This document shows, piece by piece, positions 17,946 to 29,219 of a stretch of DNA of 64,000 nucleotides; within the stretch, counting starts at the first letter, position 1, and the number at the start of each line of letters is the position of its first letter. This DNA comes from Candidatus Muproteobacteria bacterium (GTDB lineage: Bacteria > Pseudomonadota > Gammaproteobacteria > Acidiferrobacterales > Sulfurifustaceae). The stretch covers positions 1-64,000 of the forward strand of contig DAIDLH010000103.1 of the NCBI GenBank assembly GCA_027449605.1, written 5' to 3'. A model generated the notes under the pieces. That model had not been told where the DNA came from and searched no databases. It saw only the letters and a list, made by a program, of their open reading frames with translations. A program made the position numbers and the translations under genes.

Positions 17946-18935
17946 GTGACGGCAAGAAGTATTTTCCAGAAGGTCTGCCCGGGATGCATGGCCACGGTGG
18001 CACGGGATGCGCAGGAATGCGCTTGCGGGCACCAGTTCGACCACGATGACGCGGACGCGTCGCTCACCTCGGAAGAAATTCGGCTGAAGGCCGAGGAACT
18101 CTACGAAAATTATCTCGCGGCGCGCGTCGAACAGGCCGCCAAGACCGTGCAGACCGCGCAAGCCGATTTCGCCCGCGATCCTTCGAATCAGGACAAATCC
18201 GATCGTGTCGCTTCCGCGATACGTGAAGCGCAGACGGCCAAATCCGCCCTGGCGGCGCAGTCCGCGCGTATGACGGAAATGAGAAAAGCCATGCTGTCCA
18301 CGGCCCCGTCGCCCGCCCCGCGCCCCGTGCCGACTCCCGCCAGGAAACGGGCGACGGCGTTAAAAGCCGTCGCCGCAAAACCGCAGGCGCAGATTAAACG
18401 CAAACCGATACCGGTCTTGACCGAGGTGGTCGCCGCCGCGCCCCAGCCGGTCCACCCAAAACGCCACGCGAAAGCGGCAGCCGCAGCTCCGAAGAAACCG
18501 CCCGCGGCGGTCGTCGTGGCGCCCGCGAAACGGGAGGTCGCCGCAACCCAGCCGCCCGCGCAATCGGCGACGCCGAATCCCGCCTTCCGCCAGGCGCAGG
18601 CCGCCAAGGCGGAGAAAATTCTGCAGGCCGTCAACAGCGTCAAACCGGCGCCCAAACCCTCCGCCCAACCAGCCAGGGAAGAGTTGCCGGCGGCGCCGGC
18701 GGTGAAAAAACCCGAACCAGCCCGGGCAACCGCGCCGATTCCCGTCAAGACGGCGCCGCGGCTTTATGCCCAACCCGATAAAAAGGAATGCCCCAATTGC
18801 ACGTCCTCGGTGGCCATCGCCGCGGCGCGGTGCCGCTGCGGTTATGAATTTCCTTCCAGCGAGCAACTGATTCCGTCGCTCGCCATGAGCGACGAGGAAC
18901 GCGCGGAGTTCGCCAAGCTTTTCAATTCTCCCTGA
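17946..18935 (+). CDS. Double zinc-ribbon protein with Ala/Pro/Lys-rich linker (paralog 1)
   Basis: A 329-residue protein with a zinc ribbon at each end: CPGCMATVARDAQECACG (residues 14-31) and CPNCTSSVAIAAARCRCG (about 283-300). Between them lie a helical segment (EEIRLKAEELYENYLAARVEQAAK) and about 180 residues rich in Ala, Pro and Lys. The gene at 23781 codes for a shorter paralog with the same order. Start: GTG at 17946, with AAGGAAG upstream. I do not recognise a function. The two ribbons and a long flexible spacer suggest a scaffold or nucleic-acid binding role. Confidence 0.7.
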   Translation: MTARSIFQKVCPGCMATVARDAQECACGHQFDHDDADASLTSEEIRLKAEELYENYLAARVEQAAKTVQTAQADFARDPSNQDKSDRVASAIREAQTAKSALAAQSARMTEMRKAMLSTAPSPAPRPVPTPARKRATALKAVAAKPQAQIKRKPIPVLTEVVAAAPQPVHPKRHAKAAAAAPKKPPAAVVVAPAKREVAATQPPAQSATPNPAFRQAQAAKAEKILQAVNSVKPAPKPSAQPAREELPAAPAVKKPEPARATAPIPVKTAPRLYAQPDKKECPNCTSSVAIAAARCRCGYEFPSSEQLIPSLAMSDEERAEFAKLFNSP

Positions 18936-18995
18936 GTGCAATCGCCTGGTTGCGCCCTGACGCATCGAACCAGCCGGCGTACCGCGAAATTACCG

Positions 18996-19703
18996 TCAAC
19001 GCGGGCGGGGCAACTTGAAGCGTTCCCCGTGGTAACTCAGGACAACCCCGTCGGGGACTATCTCCTCCACGCGGACGTCGCCTTCGATCAGGCTGCCTTT
19101 GCGGTACTCGTGGTTATTGATGAAAAGGATCCGCTGCGATTCCTGCGGCGAGTACACATGGATCGTAACAGCCATGGCGGGCAAGGCATGCTGCATTTCA
19201 AGAGGCATTTGCTGCAATAACGGGGTGGTGTCCGTTTCCAGGGGCATGGCGGGCGCATTCGCCGGCGGCGAAGAACGTTGCTTCACGGCTGCCGTCTTGC
19301 GATGCGGCGCAGGCGCGGTTTTTTTGGCAACGACGGGAACGGGCACCCGCGCCTGTTCCGCGAGGTCGCGCACCGGGAGATCGCTCTTCGCCGGCACGAT
19401 GGGAGCTGCGACCGCCGCCGATTCAGCGACGGGCGACACGATCGCAACCGTTGCTGCGCCGGAAGTCGGCGCATCGGGAACGGCGGCCGCTACGGGCGCC
19501 TCGGTGGCCAAGCTGCTGGCCGTGTTTCGCCAGAATATCACCGCCACACCCAGCATGATGAGCAGAAGAATGGCGCCGGTCACCAGCCACCAGCCGCCCC
19601 ACCACGGCAATGAAACATTGTGCACCGGCCCGCCGGGACGCAAAGGCGTTTTCGGTTGTCGTTCCTGTTCGGACTTCCTCAGCGCATCCAGGATATAAGA
19701 CAT
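18996..19703 (-). CDS. gspB: General secretion pathway protein B (GspB)
   Basis: The 235-residue product starts with MSYILDALRKSEQER, the GspB hallmark, then has one membrane helix (about residues 30-60), a Pro/Ala-rich periplasmic linker and a C-terminal GspB domain (INNHEYRKGSLIEGDVRVEEI). GspB works with GspA to place the type II secretin in the peptidoglycan. It starts 2 nt after the gspA stop. No other gsp gene is in the window. Confidence 0.9.
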   Translation of the reverse strand: MSYILDALRKSEQERQPKTPLRPGGPVHNVSLPWWGGWWLVTGAILLLIMLGVAVIFWRNTASSLATEAPVAAAVPDAPTSGAATVAIVSPVAESAAVAAPIVPAKSDLPVRDLAEQARVPVPVVAKKTAPAPHRKTAAVKQRSSPPANAPAMPLETDTTPLLQQMPLEMQHALPAMAVTIHVYSPQESQRILFINNHEYRKGSLIEGDVRVEEIVPDGVVLSYHGERFKLPRPR

Positions 19704-19705
19704 GC

Positions 19706-21406
19706 TCAGCGCGTCTCCGCGGTTCTGGCGTCGGCCACCAGCGTCGGCGATTTGCCCGGCAGATAGTTCTGCAATTGCTCCAGGGTGATCCGGCCCGCCA
19801 CGCCGTCGGGGGCAAGCCGGTGTCGTCCCTGGAATTCACGGAGCTGCGCCTGCAAGTTCCTGTCGAACAAGTCGCTCGATTCCGCCGCGAGCGTTTCGCC
19901 GCGATAACGGGCCAACGCGTCGCGCAGCCAGATCACCGCATCGCCGCGGTCGCCGAGCCGGAGCATTGCCTGTTCCGGCAACGGCGGTTTCCAGAGCAAC
20001 AGGTATTTTCCGAACCAGTAGCGGCCCACTTCGTTCACCGGAAATTCATGCGCTTGTCCGCCGATCACCAGCGAGACAGTATCGGTTGTCAGTTCCGCCA
20101 CGAGGACGTGATGCTTGCCGCCGGCGACGTCTTGCAGCTCGATGACCGCCGGACGGTTGTAGCTGCGCAGATTGTTCCATGTCCCGGTCTTGTACACACA
20201 ATGCAGGCCGGCGTTCAGCGCCCGCTCGCAGCCCGTGCTTCCCAGCAGCGAGGCATAATTCAGATTCCAGCGTTCGAACAGACCCTTCAGCGCCGATTCG
20301 GTGTCGGTCGACGCTCCGGCGTTGGCCAGCAGGCTCTCCAGCGCGATCGACGCTTTGGGCGGAACGGCGGTGGAAGCCGTCGCATCACGGGATTCATTCG
20401 CCGCCATGACCATCGCACTGTCCGGTGAAAGCTTGGCCGCCGGCGCTGTGTCGGATGCAACCGCCGCCGTTTTGTCTTCAGCGGGCAACGGCTGCTTGGC
20501 GCCGGGCCACCATTGCCAGCCCGCCACGAACAGAAGCGCCGTCAGCGCCGCGGCCGCAGAGGCGATCACGCGCCAGTTGAGCCCGCGGGAAGGCTTGACC
20601 GACGATCCGATTTCGGCCGCGGCGCGGTTCACAAGCCCGGCGTCGACCACCGTCCTCTCGCGCGTATAGGCGCCCAGCAGCGCGCGGTCACAGATAATAT
20701 TGATCAGTCGCGGAGTCCCTCTCGAAAGCGCATGCACGCGGCGCATCGCCGACAGGTTGAAAAGCGACGCGCGCCCGCCGGCCACTCGGCAGCGGTGAAC
20801 GATGTAATAACAGGTTTCCTCGCGGGTCAGCGCGGTCAGGCGATAGCGCGCCGTGATGCGCTGCGCGAGCTGGCGCAGATCCGGCTGCGCCAGCAGGCCC
20901 GCCAGTTCGGGCTGGCCGATGAGGATGATTTGCAGCAGTTTCTGCCTGGTGGTTTCGAGATTGGTGAGCAGCCGGATCTGTTCCAGCACTTCGCGGCTCA
21001 GGTTTTGCGCTTCGTCGATGATCAGCATCGTGCGCCGGCCCTGTGCATGGCTGCGGAGCAGATGGGCATTGAGCGCGTCGATCAGTTGCTTGAGGCTCGC
21101 GCGCTCGCCCGGGTGCGGCACGCGCAATTCATCGCAGATGGCGGCGACGAATTCGATCACCGTCAGCACCGGGTAAAGCACCAGCGCCACATCCACGTCC
21201 TTGGGCAAGCGCTCGCCCAGCGCGCGGATGAGCAAGGTCTTGCCGGTGCCGACTTCGCCGGTGAGTTGCACGAACCCGCCGCTTTCTCCGAGTCCGTATT
21301 GCAGATGCGCCAGCGCTTCCTGATGTCCGCGGCTCAGGTAGAGGTAGCGCGGGTCCGGCGGAATCGAAAAGGGATTTTCATACAACCCGAAATATTGAAG
21401 ATACAT
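19706..21406 (-). CDS. gspA: ExeA/GspA-type AAA+ ATPase with peptidoglycan-binding domain
   Basis: The 566-residue product has an N-terminal AAA+ domain (Walker A GEVGTGKT at 50-57, Walker B LIIDEAQN), one membrane helix near 275-300, a periplasmic domain and a C-terminal peptidoglycan-binding repeat (QAQLREFQGRHRLAPDGVAG). This matches ExeA of Aeromonas, which assembles the type II secretin with ExeB. It forms an operon with gspB. Confidence 0.92.
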   Translation of the reverse strand: MYLQYFGLYENPFSIPPDPRYLYLSRGHQEALAHLQYGLGESGGFVQLTGEVGTGKTLLIRALGERLPKDVDVALVLYPVLTVIEFVAAICDELRVPHPGERASLKQLIDALNAHLLRSHAQGRRTMLIIDEAQNLSREVLEQIRLLTNLETTRQKLLQIILIGQPELAGLLAQPDLRQLAQRITARYRLTALTREETCYYIVHRCRVAGGRASLFNLSAMRRVHALSRGTPRLINIICDRALLGAYTRERTVVDAGLVNRAAAEIGSSVKPSRGLNWRVIASAAAALTALLFVAGWQWWPGAKQPLPAEDKTAAVASDTAPAAKLSPDSAMVMAANESRDATASTAVPPKASIALESLLANAGASTDTESALKGLFERWNLNYASLLGSTGCERALNAGLHCVYKTGTWNNLRSYNRPAVIELQDVAGGKHHVLVAELTTDTVSLVIGGQAHEFPVNEVGRYWFGKYLLLWKPPLPEQAMLRLGDRGDAVIWLRDALARYRGETLAAESSDLFDRNLQAQLREFQGRHRLAPDGVAGRITLEQLQNYLPGKSPTLVADARTAETR

Positions 21407-21661
21407 GCCTGCCTCAGTGCTTCAACCGCCCGTGGCCGGGACGTCGTTATTTATTGCCCCCATGGGCGCATACAATACCATTAATTGCTCCTTGCTTCGC
21501 GGGCCACCCAAGAAGCCTGGCGGGCTGTTCGCTCCCTGTTCCGGATAGGGCATGAACCATCAGCGGATCCAACGAGAATTTCACGGACACAGGCCAGCCT
21601 CGTCATCCCCCGGGAGGGCATGACGAGACGGGAAGTGCGACGCGTGAAATCGAAAAAGAAA

Positions 21662-21844
21662 TTACTGACGACGGCGGGAATCGATGACGTAGTCCGACGA
21701 CTTGGCCGCCTGGACGATCTTGCGCAGATCGGCGAGCTGAGCTTGCAGCGCCTTGATCGCCTCTGCGACCTCGACGTTTTGCCGGCCTGCATCATCTTTG
21801 GGTGTATCTGTTTCCATCTTTGCTGCGCGCCATGCTTCACTCAT
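21662..21844 (-). CDS. Small hypothetical protein with predicted coiled coil
   Basis: A 60-residue protein starting at the ATG at 21844, preceded by a strong AAGGAGGT Shine-Dalgarno sequence. The middle (VEVAEAIKALQAQLADLRKIVQAA) is a likely amphipathic helix or short coiled coil. It is rich in charged residues and has no membrane segment. A longer upstream frame exists, but the ribosome site supports this start. Function unknown. Confidence 0.55.
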   Translation of the reverse strand: MSEAWRAAKMETDTPKDDAGRQNVEVAEAIKALQAQLADLRKIVQAAKSSDYVIDSRRRQ

Positions 21845-22150
21845 GCGACCTCCTTGTGTGAACCGGCTGTCACCAGATACGCGATGATTTTCCCTGTCTG
21901 CTCCTGCACCTGAAGCCGCGAGGAGTCGAGAGGTATACATAATTAAGGGGGAAAAAACAGCAAAATTCAAGATATGAATATCATTATTAACTCGGCCCGA
22001 AGGATGACCGCGCAACTCCATCCGATGAAATGCCGAAAAGCGGCGCTGTGACTTGCATATCGATGTTCAATCCATATGTGAGTCGCATACGACAGGTGTA
22101 TGTTTTTGCCAACGACACTCCAAAAAATCCAGTCCCAGTGTTTCCGGCAC
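21845..22150. other. Intergenic region
   Basis: This stretch between two minus-strand genes is AT-rich between about 21930 and 22000 (for example GATATGAATATCATTATTAA). It probably holds the promoter of the small gene at 21844. No gene, repeat or clear terminator is visible. Confidence 0.5.
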
Positions 22151-23494
22151 TTATGCCTTCAGCACACATTTTTGATAAAGATCCCTGAGCGCACCGTCCG
22201 GATCGTATTTTTTTCTGAGCCTGTCGTACGCCGGCTTATTGTATATCCGCCAGAATTCCTCCGGTGAGAAATAGGAATCCGAATACAGCGATTTCATGCC
22301 GCCGAGCGCCATGACCTGTTGCTCGACGAGACGGTTGTAATAACCCGGCGGCAGTTTTTTTCTCCCGCGTATCACGTCCCAGAATCCGAAATTCACGTAA
22401 AGCTTTCCCGGATCCATCGGATAGAGATCGAATCTCGCCTGCTTGTCATACGCGCGCGTGGGACAGATCCATACCGGCATGAAACGGATCACGTCGTGGT
22501 AGAACTCGAGAAATTGAGCCGCGTGCTCGACGGGAATCTCGACATCCTGAATCACCGATTCGGCGTGAGCGCCGGACAGCTTGTTGAGCATCTGCGTGAG
22601 TTTCCAGCGACTGTTCCAGCGCATGATCCGGGTATAGGTCATCGAATTGAGTCTCGAACGGCCGTAAAGCCGCCGGATGAGCGGATGCTGAGCGTAAAGA
22701 TTTTTGGAACACCAGAACCAGTCCGTGTCCCAGCGCCAGATATAATCGCCGGTCGTCAGATAATCCTCGGAACGTTCGCGCAGCGAGCGGTAATATATTT
22801 TTTCGTAGGTGTAGTCGCTGACGTAAGGCGCGTCATCGCTGAACCGGCCGAGCGTCAGCACCATTTCATTCCGTCCGAACACCACGCCGTCGACGAAATC
22901 GACGTCGGGGTTGTCGCACTGCCGCGCGACTTCGGCGAAATAAGTCTCCGGATCGGCATGGCGGAGATGAGTGAGTTTCACGAAGTTCTTGACCGGCGCC
23001 GTCTTGGCCTTGAGTTTCAGGGCATATCCGAGCGTGCCGTAGGAGTTCGGGAAACCGTAAAACAAATCGCTGTGTTCGTTGTCCGGCGTACACAGAACGG
23101 TGTTGCCGCCGGGAAGCAGAATATCCATTTCCTGAACCGTCTCGTGGACCAGCCCGTAACGGAAGGAAGAAGACTCGATCCCGCAACCGACGGCAGCCCC
23201 GCCGATGGTGATGGATTTTAGCTGGGGAACCACGGCGGGCATGACGCCATGCCGGAGACATTCGGCGACAAGATCGACGTACCGGGTCATCCCCTCCACC
23301 TCGACATACCTGCCTGCGGCATCGACGCGCAGCACATTGTTGAAATCGCGCACGTCGAGCCGCTGCGCCTCGACTTTCTGGCGATCGCGAAACAGGTTGG
23401 AAGTGGTTTTGCCCAGGCGAACCGGGCGTCCGGCGGCGGCGCGCAGAAATTCCGTCAGGCGCTGTTTCTTTTCTTCGTACGTAATGCTGGCCAT
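22151..23494 (-). CDS. FAD-binding oxidoreductase (DHCR24/GlcD-like flavoprotein)
   Basis: The 447-residue product has a PCMH-type FAD domain. The pyrophosphate region is GRPVRLGKTTSNLF and the flavin segment is PQLKSITIGGAAVGCGIESSS with YGTLGYALKLKAK. This resembles the FAD-linked oxidases related to DHCR24 (sterol reductase) that are found in bacterial lipid gene sets. The ATG at 23494 (MASITYEEKKQ) is chosen because the open frame above it has no family likeness. Substrate unknown. Confidence 0.8.
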   Translation of the reverse strand: MASITYEEKKQRLTEFLRAAAGRPVRLGKTTSNLFRDRQKVEAQRLDVRDFNNVLRVDAAGRYVEVEGMTRYVDLVAECLRHGVMPAVVPQLKSITIGGAAVGCGIESSSFRYGLVHETVQEMDILLPGGNTVLCTPDNEHSDLFYGFPNSYGTLGYALKLKAKTAPVKNFVKLTHLRHADPETYFAEVARQCDNPDVDFVDGVVFGRNEMVLTLGRFSDDAPYVSDYTYEKIYYRSLRERSEDYLTTGDYIWRWDTDWFWCSKNLYAQHPLIRRLYGRSRLNSMTYTRIMRWNSRWKLTQMLNKLSGAHAESVIQDVEIPVEHAAQFLEFYHDVIRFMPVWICPTRAYDKQARFDLYPMDPGKLYVNFGFWDVIRGRKKLPPGYYNRLVEQQVMALGGMKSLYSDSYFSPEEFWRIYNKPAYDRLRKKYDPDGALRDLYQKCVLKA

Positions 23495-23726
23495 TCCCGT
23501 GCCGCTCGGCAGAAAACCCCGTAAAGTGTACCAGCATCCACGCCGGAACCGGGCCTGGGCGCGCGAGACATCGGGAGATCCGTCAAATTCCCGCGATCGT
23601 CCGATTGGCGCAACAGCAACCGGCCTCGCAAGCCTCTGACTTCGCTTGCCTGCCGCCGCTGATCGCTCCGCCTCAACCCATCGCCCCAAAACGCCCTTAT
23701 GCCGCGGTAAATCGGCAGTACCGGTC

Positions 23727-23732
23727 TATACT
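23727..23732 (+). promoter_or_regulatory. Possible -10 element of zinc-ribbon gene 2
   Basis: TATACT followed by TTG, 48 nt upstream of the ATG at 23781. The paralog at 17946 has the same hexamer at nearly the same distance (17890-17895). Confidence 0.3.
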
Positions 23733-23780
23733 TTGTGGAGTAGTATTCACAAGGATCGCCGCCATGACAGGGAATTTACC

Positions 23781-24401
23781 ATGAGCGCATACAGCATTTA
23801 TCACAAGCCCTGTCCGGCCTGTGGCTCGGTGGTGTCCGCCGACGCCAAACGCTGCGATTGCGGCTATGCCTTCGGCGCCGCGGACGAAACCGCTCCGCTG
23901 CCCGAGGAACAGGCGTTGCAGGAAGAAGAACTGTTCGAGGCGTACCTGGCCGCGCGCGTGGAACAGACCGTGGCGAAGGTCGAATCGGCGCGCATCGAAC
24001 TCGCGGCCGATCCCGCCGATCTGCGCAAGGCGGATCGCCTGCTTCAGGCCGTACAGGAAGCGCTGATTCTGCGCGACGAGCGGGACGCCCAGTCCGCCAA
24101 AACGACGCAGGCGCGAATCGAGGCGCGCGCGGCGCGGGAAAAAATTTCTTCCGAAATCACCGACGCCCCGGCGCAATCGGAGCGTCCCACCGAAACCTTC
24201 CGTGCGCAGCAGGCTGCCCGGGCGGAAAAAATCGTGGAGGCCTTCAACAACACCGAAACCAAGACCTGTCCGCATTGCAACACCACGCTCCCCGTGACCT
24301 CCACGCTTTGCTTCTGCGGCTACAATTTTTCACGCCACGATTTCATGCTGCCGAGGGCCGTGGACAATTCGCTGGACGCGGACAAACCCCGCAGAAAATA
24401 A
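23781..24401 (+). CDS. Double zinc-ribbon protein (paralog 2)
   Basis: A 206-residue protein with CPACGSVVSADAKRCDCG (about residues 11-28) and, near the C-terminus, CPHCNTTLPVTSTLCFCG. The middle has the same helical segment as paralog 1 (EEELFEAYLAARVEQTVAKV) and the shared motif FRAQQAARAEKIVEAFN before the second ribbon, but lacks the long Ala/Pro/Lys linker. ATG at 23781 with AGGGAA upstream. The two paralogs bracket gspAB and the flavoprotein. Function unknown. Confidence 0.72.
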   Translation: MSAYSIYHKPCPACGSVVSADAKRCDCGYAFGAADETAPLPEEQALQEEELFEAYLAARVEQTVAKVESARIELAADPADLRKADRLLQAVQEALILRDERDAQSAKTTQARIEARAAREKISSEITDAPAQSERPTETFRAQQAARAEKIVEAFNNTETKTCPHCNTTLPVTSTLCFCGYNFSRHDFMLPRAVDNSLDADKPRRK

Positions 24402-24406
24402 TCGGA

Positions 24407-24724
24407 TTAACCGCTGTAGAGCAGCTTCACCAACGCGGTATAAGCCTCGTTATCGTAACGACGGAAACGCAGCGCCACGCCGTTCTTGTCCACGCGCACC
24501 ACGTCGGCGGGCAAGCGGTACAGGCCGTGTTGATCGCGCTCCCTGAGCGCCAGCACCGCTTCGATCATGGCGCCCGGCACGAGCTCTTCCCGATCCATTT
24601 CGATCATGGCGCCGCCGAGACTGAGGTCGCGCAATCTCCAGCTTTTCGAGTAGGCAAAATCGTGGTTGATCACGATGTTGAGTGAAATTCTCTTGCGAAT
24701 GCTGGTGCGTTGCTCGGTTTTCAT
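24407..24724 (-). CDS. PilZ-domain protein
   Basis: The 105-residue product is a single PilZ domain. The c-di-GMP motifs RxxxR (R6-R10) and DxSxxG (D33, S35, G38) are both present. It should bind c-di-GMP and act on a partner. The window codes for several enzymes that make or break c-di-GMP (36479, 40871, 46489). It is convergent with the zinc-ribbon gene, 5 bp apart. Confidence 0.9.
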   Translation of the reverse strand: MKTEQRTSIRKRISLNIVINHDFAYSKSWRLRDLSLGGAMIEMDREELVPGAMIEAVLALRERDQHGLYRLPADVVRVDKNGVALRFRRYDNEAYTALVKLLYSG

Positions 24725-24926
24725 TATTTCCCCCGGTATGCCGCTCCGCGCGGTCCAATGATGTTATTGTCGTGAGCGCAGGTCAATCGCGGCTCATCGG
24801 ACAAGAGAAAAATAGGGGAAATTCCGCTACCGTCCACCCCGAAATGGATATCTGGTTATTTTTCCGGATTCAGATATGCTTTTGCATCAGCAAGGCTTCA
24901 AATCCGCCACCCACGGGGGATGTCCC

Positions 24927-25256
24927 ATGTCGGCATTGATCGTCACCACGCCGTTCCTGCCGGCTGAACCGCTGCGCAAGCGCGCGCCGGCGTTCGATGA
25001 GCACGGCAAGGCATTGAGCGACTTCATGATGCTGTTTCCGGGACTGGTGAAAAAACCGCAGCACCACATCCAGGCCACGATCGAGCATATCCAGAAGGTG
25101 TTCGCGCAATTCGATCAGGCGGTGGTGTTCGCCGAACTCAATCTCAAACTCAGCCTGCTGTGGATCAGCGTCAAGCCGATTCCGGGGATCCGCTTCCAGA
25201 TCGCCGAGGCTTTGCGCGCGGTCATTCCCGAAGCGCGTCTGGTTTCGCACATCTGA
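24927..25256 (+). CDS. Conserved hypothetical protein
   Basis: A 109-residue protein (MSALIVTTPFLPAEPL start). It has a predicted helix-rich middle (HHIQATIEHIQKVFAQFDQAV) and a C-terminal segment that could be amphipathic (LKLSLLWISVKPIPG). No Cys pair, signal peptide or clear membrane helix. A start at 24876 would add 17 residues. Not recognised. Confidence 0.5.
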   Translation: MSALIVTTPFLPAEPLRKRAPAFDEHGKALSDFMMLFPGLVKKPQHHIQATIEHIQKVFAQFDQAVVFAELNLKLSLLWISVKPIPGIRFQIAEALRAVIPEARLVSHI

Positions 25257-25454
25257 CAGTTGCGTCGCCGGCGGGCATCCGGCCCGCATCGGGCGACGAA
25301 ACGGCGTGCAAATTTGCGGCGTTCCGTACCCTTGTAGACCGGCTTGCCGGCATTGTCATGATTTGCCATGGTGCCCTCTTCCGGCGCGGGTCTTGGCGGA
25401 CAAACCGGCCGGTTGGTTCAGATGCCGGATAACAAGACAGAAAACGTGCCAAGG

Positions 25455-26605
25455 CTAAACATTCGAGGAAAAGCGCAACCCTAATACCCATGCCGCCTGG
25501 AACAGGAACACCAGGACCCCGCCGGCCGCCGGATAAACCGCCTGCTCCATCCCGATCCACACCATCACACCGGCCGCTAGAAAAACCAGCGAGCGCAGAC
25601 CGCTGCCCCACGCCAGCCGCCGGACGCCGGATTCATAGGCGGCGCCCCGTCGTGCCGGCCAGAGCCAGACAGGCAGAAGATAACTGACCGCGCCGGTCAC
25701 CAATGGAAAAAGAAATATAAAAAAGAATAACGACAGACTGGCGCCGGCGTGGCGCGCATCGATGGCATGCCAACCGGACGCGATCAGCACCGTGAGCAAA
25801 CCCAAAACGGCGGCGCCTAGCGAAGCCGCAGGACGATGCCATCCCCAAACCGGTTTGCTCCGGCTCGTGACGAGAGCCGCGGCAAAACGCAAAAGCGGAA
25901 TCAACCAGAGCACAACGCCCGGCCAGACAAGCCACGTCAACCAGGCCGATCCCGTCGCGATGAGCAGGGCGCCGGTCACCGCTGGATAAAGATCGCCATG
26001 TAAACGCACGTGCGTGTCGGGATCGACGTATCCGGCGGCCGTGGGAATCAGCACGCGCAGGGTGCCGAAGGCGGTGAGTCCGACGAAGCCCAGGAGATTG
26101 ACGTGCAGATGGAAACGTCTGAGGTTTGTCCGGAATTCAGGCAGATACGTTGCCACGAGTATCGCCGTCAGTCCCAGCAACAGACAAACCAGGGCCCATT
26201 GGTACCAGGCCAGGCCGGGATGCGGCCGGCCGAGCATGGTGCGGGCGCGGTAACTCATCCAGCCGAACAATATTCCGGTCGCGATTATGCCCAGGACCGC
26301 GGGAATGGGGAGCAGATCACGACGCCAGAAAAGACCGGCCGACACCAGCACCCCGGCAACCAGCGCCAGCAGCGGCGCCATGAATGGCGGCCATCCCGCC
26401 GCCCGGCTGCGCGTCAGAACCGGCGCGAAATAGATCATCGCGCCCATGATGAGCGGCATGATGCCGACCGCCATGACGAGATGGACAATTGACGGCTCGC
26501 CCTGCGGGAAGCCATGCCGCAAAACCATGGCGGCGAAAAAGACGGTCACTGCTACAACCGCCAGCGCCGTCATGACGCGGGCGGGGAACTTGGATGAATC
26601 AGCCG

Positions 26606-26609
<4 letters not shown>
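25455..26609 (-). CDS. Polytopic membrane protein, possibly haem-binding (NnrS/HCO-like)
   Basis: The 384-residue product has about eleven or twelve hydrophobic segments. A His pair in the middle (H167 and H169, in [12 protein letters not shown]) and H43 could be haem ligands, as in NnrS-like and cytochrome-oxidase-like membrane proteins, but this is only a likeness. The start is a GTG at 26609 that overlaps the TGA of ilvD, so the two are translated together. No named family is certain. Confidence 0.6.
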
Positions 26610-28288
<1,679 letters not shown>

Positions 28289-28501
28289 GCATGACTCCGG
28301 AATAAATTCGTCAGACCTCTGTTCGCGGAGAACAACGGGTCCGACATCGTTCTTTATATATGCTGTTTCCCGCCGTGCGGAATTTTCACGGCGGCAAGGG
28401 ACGGGATTTTACCGTAGAGTCCGGAAAAGCGCCGAGGGAAAATGACAGCGGACTAACGCGCCCGCTTCGACGGGCGCGGCGCAAGCAAGGGAACCGCCGG
28501 G

Positions 28502-28906
28502 TCAGGCGCCCAGCGCCCGGGCCGCCCGGCTCACGTCCTTCTGCTTGACCCAGAGAATCGCGCCAAACCGCCCGGCGCCGGCGCTGACGGCGTCCACGGC
28601 CGTGACGTTGATCTTGGACGTGGCCAGCCGCGACGTAATCCGGGCGATGGCGCCGCGCTGGTCCGAGCCGCGGATGAGAAACGCGGTCTTGCGTTCGCGC
28701 AGCCGCAGTTTCATTCCGCGCGCGACGGCGAGAAAGGTTTTCGGATTGACGGGAATGAAATCCATCTGCGCCTGCCGGCCGCTGGGGAAACCGGTGAACG
28801 CGAGCAGATTGATTCCGGCCTTCGCCAATCCCGCCAGGATACGGCCCGCCTCGCCCGGCCGGTTGGGAACCTGCATCGCGAAGTAACTGACCTTCAGTGC
28901 TCTCAT
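28502..28906 (-). CDS. Tandem ACT-domain protein
   Basis: The 134-residue product has two ACT-like halves (MQVPNRPGEAGRILAGLAKAG near residue 11 and SDQRGAIARITSRLATSKIN near 80). ACT domains bind amino acids or related ligands and often control enzymes. The start at 28906 is chosen for MRALKVSYFAMQVPNRPG. Ligand and target are unknown. Confidence 0.75.
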   Translation of the reverse strand: MRALKVSYFAMQVPNRPGEAGRILAGLAKAGINLLAFTGFPSGRQAQMDFIPVNPKTFLAVARGMKLRLRERKTAFLIRGSDQRGAIARITSRLATSKINVTAVDAVSAGAGRFGAILWVKQKDVSRAARALGA

Positions 28907-29219
28907 GTCTGTCTCGCCTCCGAGCGATGGGAATTGAACGTTTGTCGGTTTGTCATAACACGCCGCCGGTGGAAATTCAAACACGGCGCATAAACGGTTG
29001 GCGCGGGCGCGCCAATCAAGGTAATATTGCCGGGACAATCAGATTTTCCTTCCGCTGTCCCGCCCGCGCCACCGCATCGACTTTGGCCGGGCCGGGTCAG
29101 CCGCTGTAATCAAGCTGTTCCGGCGAAGCGGTATCGCGCCAACAAAAAATGCAGGTTCCGCCTCCCTGGGTGGCGGTTCTCAAGCCAAGTCTGACACCGG
29201 TATTCATTTCGAGGTGAAG
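28907..29219. other. Divergent intergenic region upstream of the trehalose operon
   Basis: It lies between the minus-strand ACT gene and the plus-strand trehalose operon, and should hold both promoters. No clear promoter hexamers, hairpins or gene are seen. Confidence 0.45.

Noticed and set aside
25115-25369. Minus-strand 84-residue frame starting MANHDNAGKPVYKGTERRKF
   Set aside because: The first part looks like an Arg-rich small protein, but the rest overlaps the gene at 24927 and is low-complexity. Too weak to annotate. It may be a decayed remnant.
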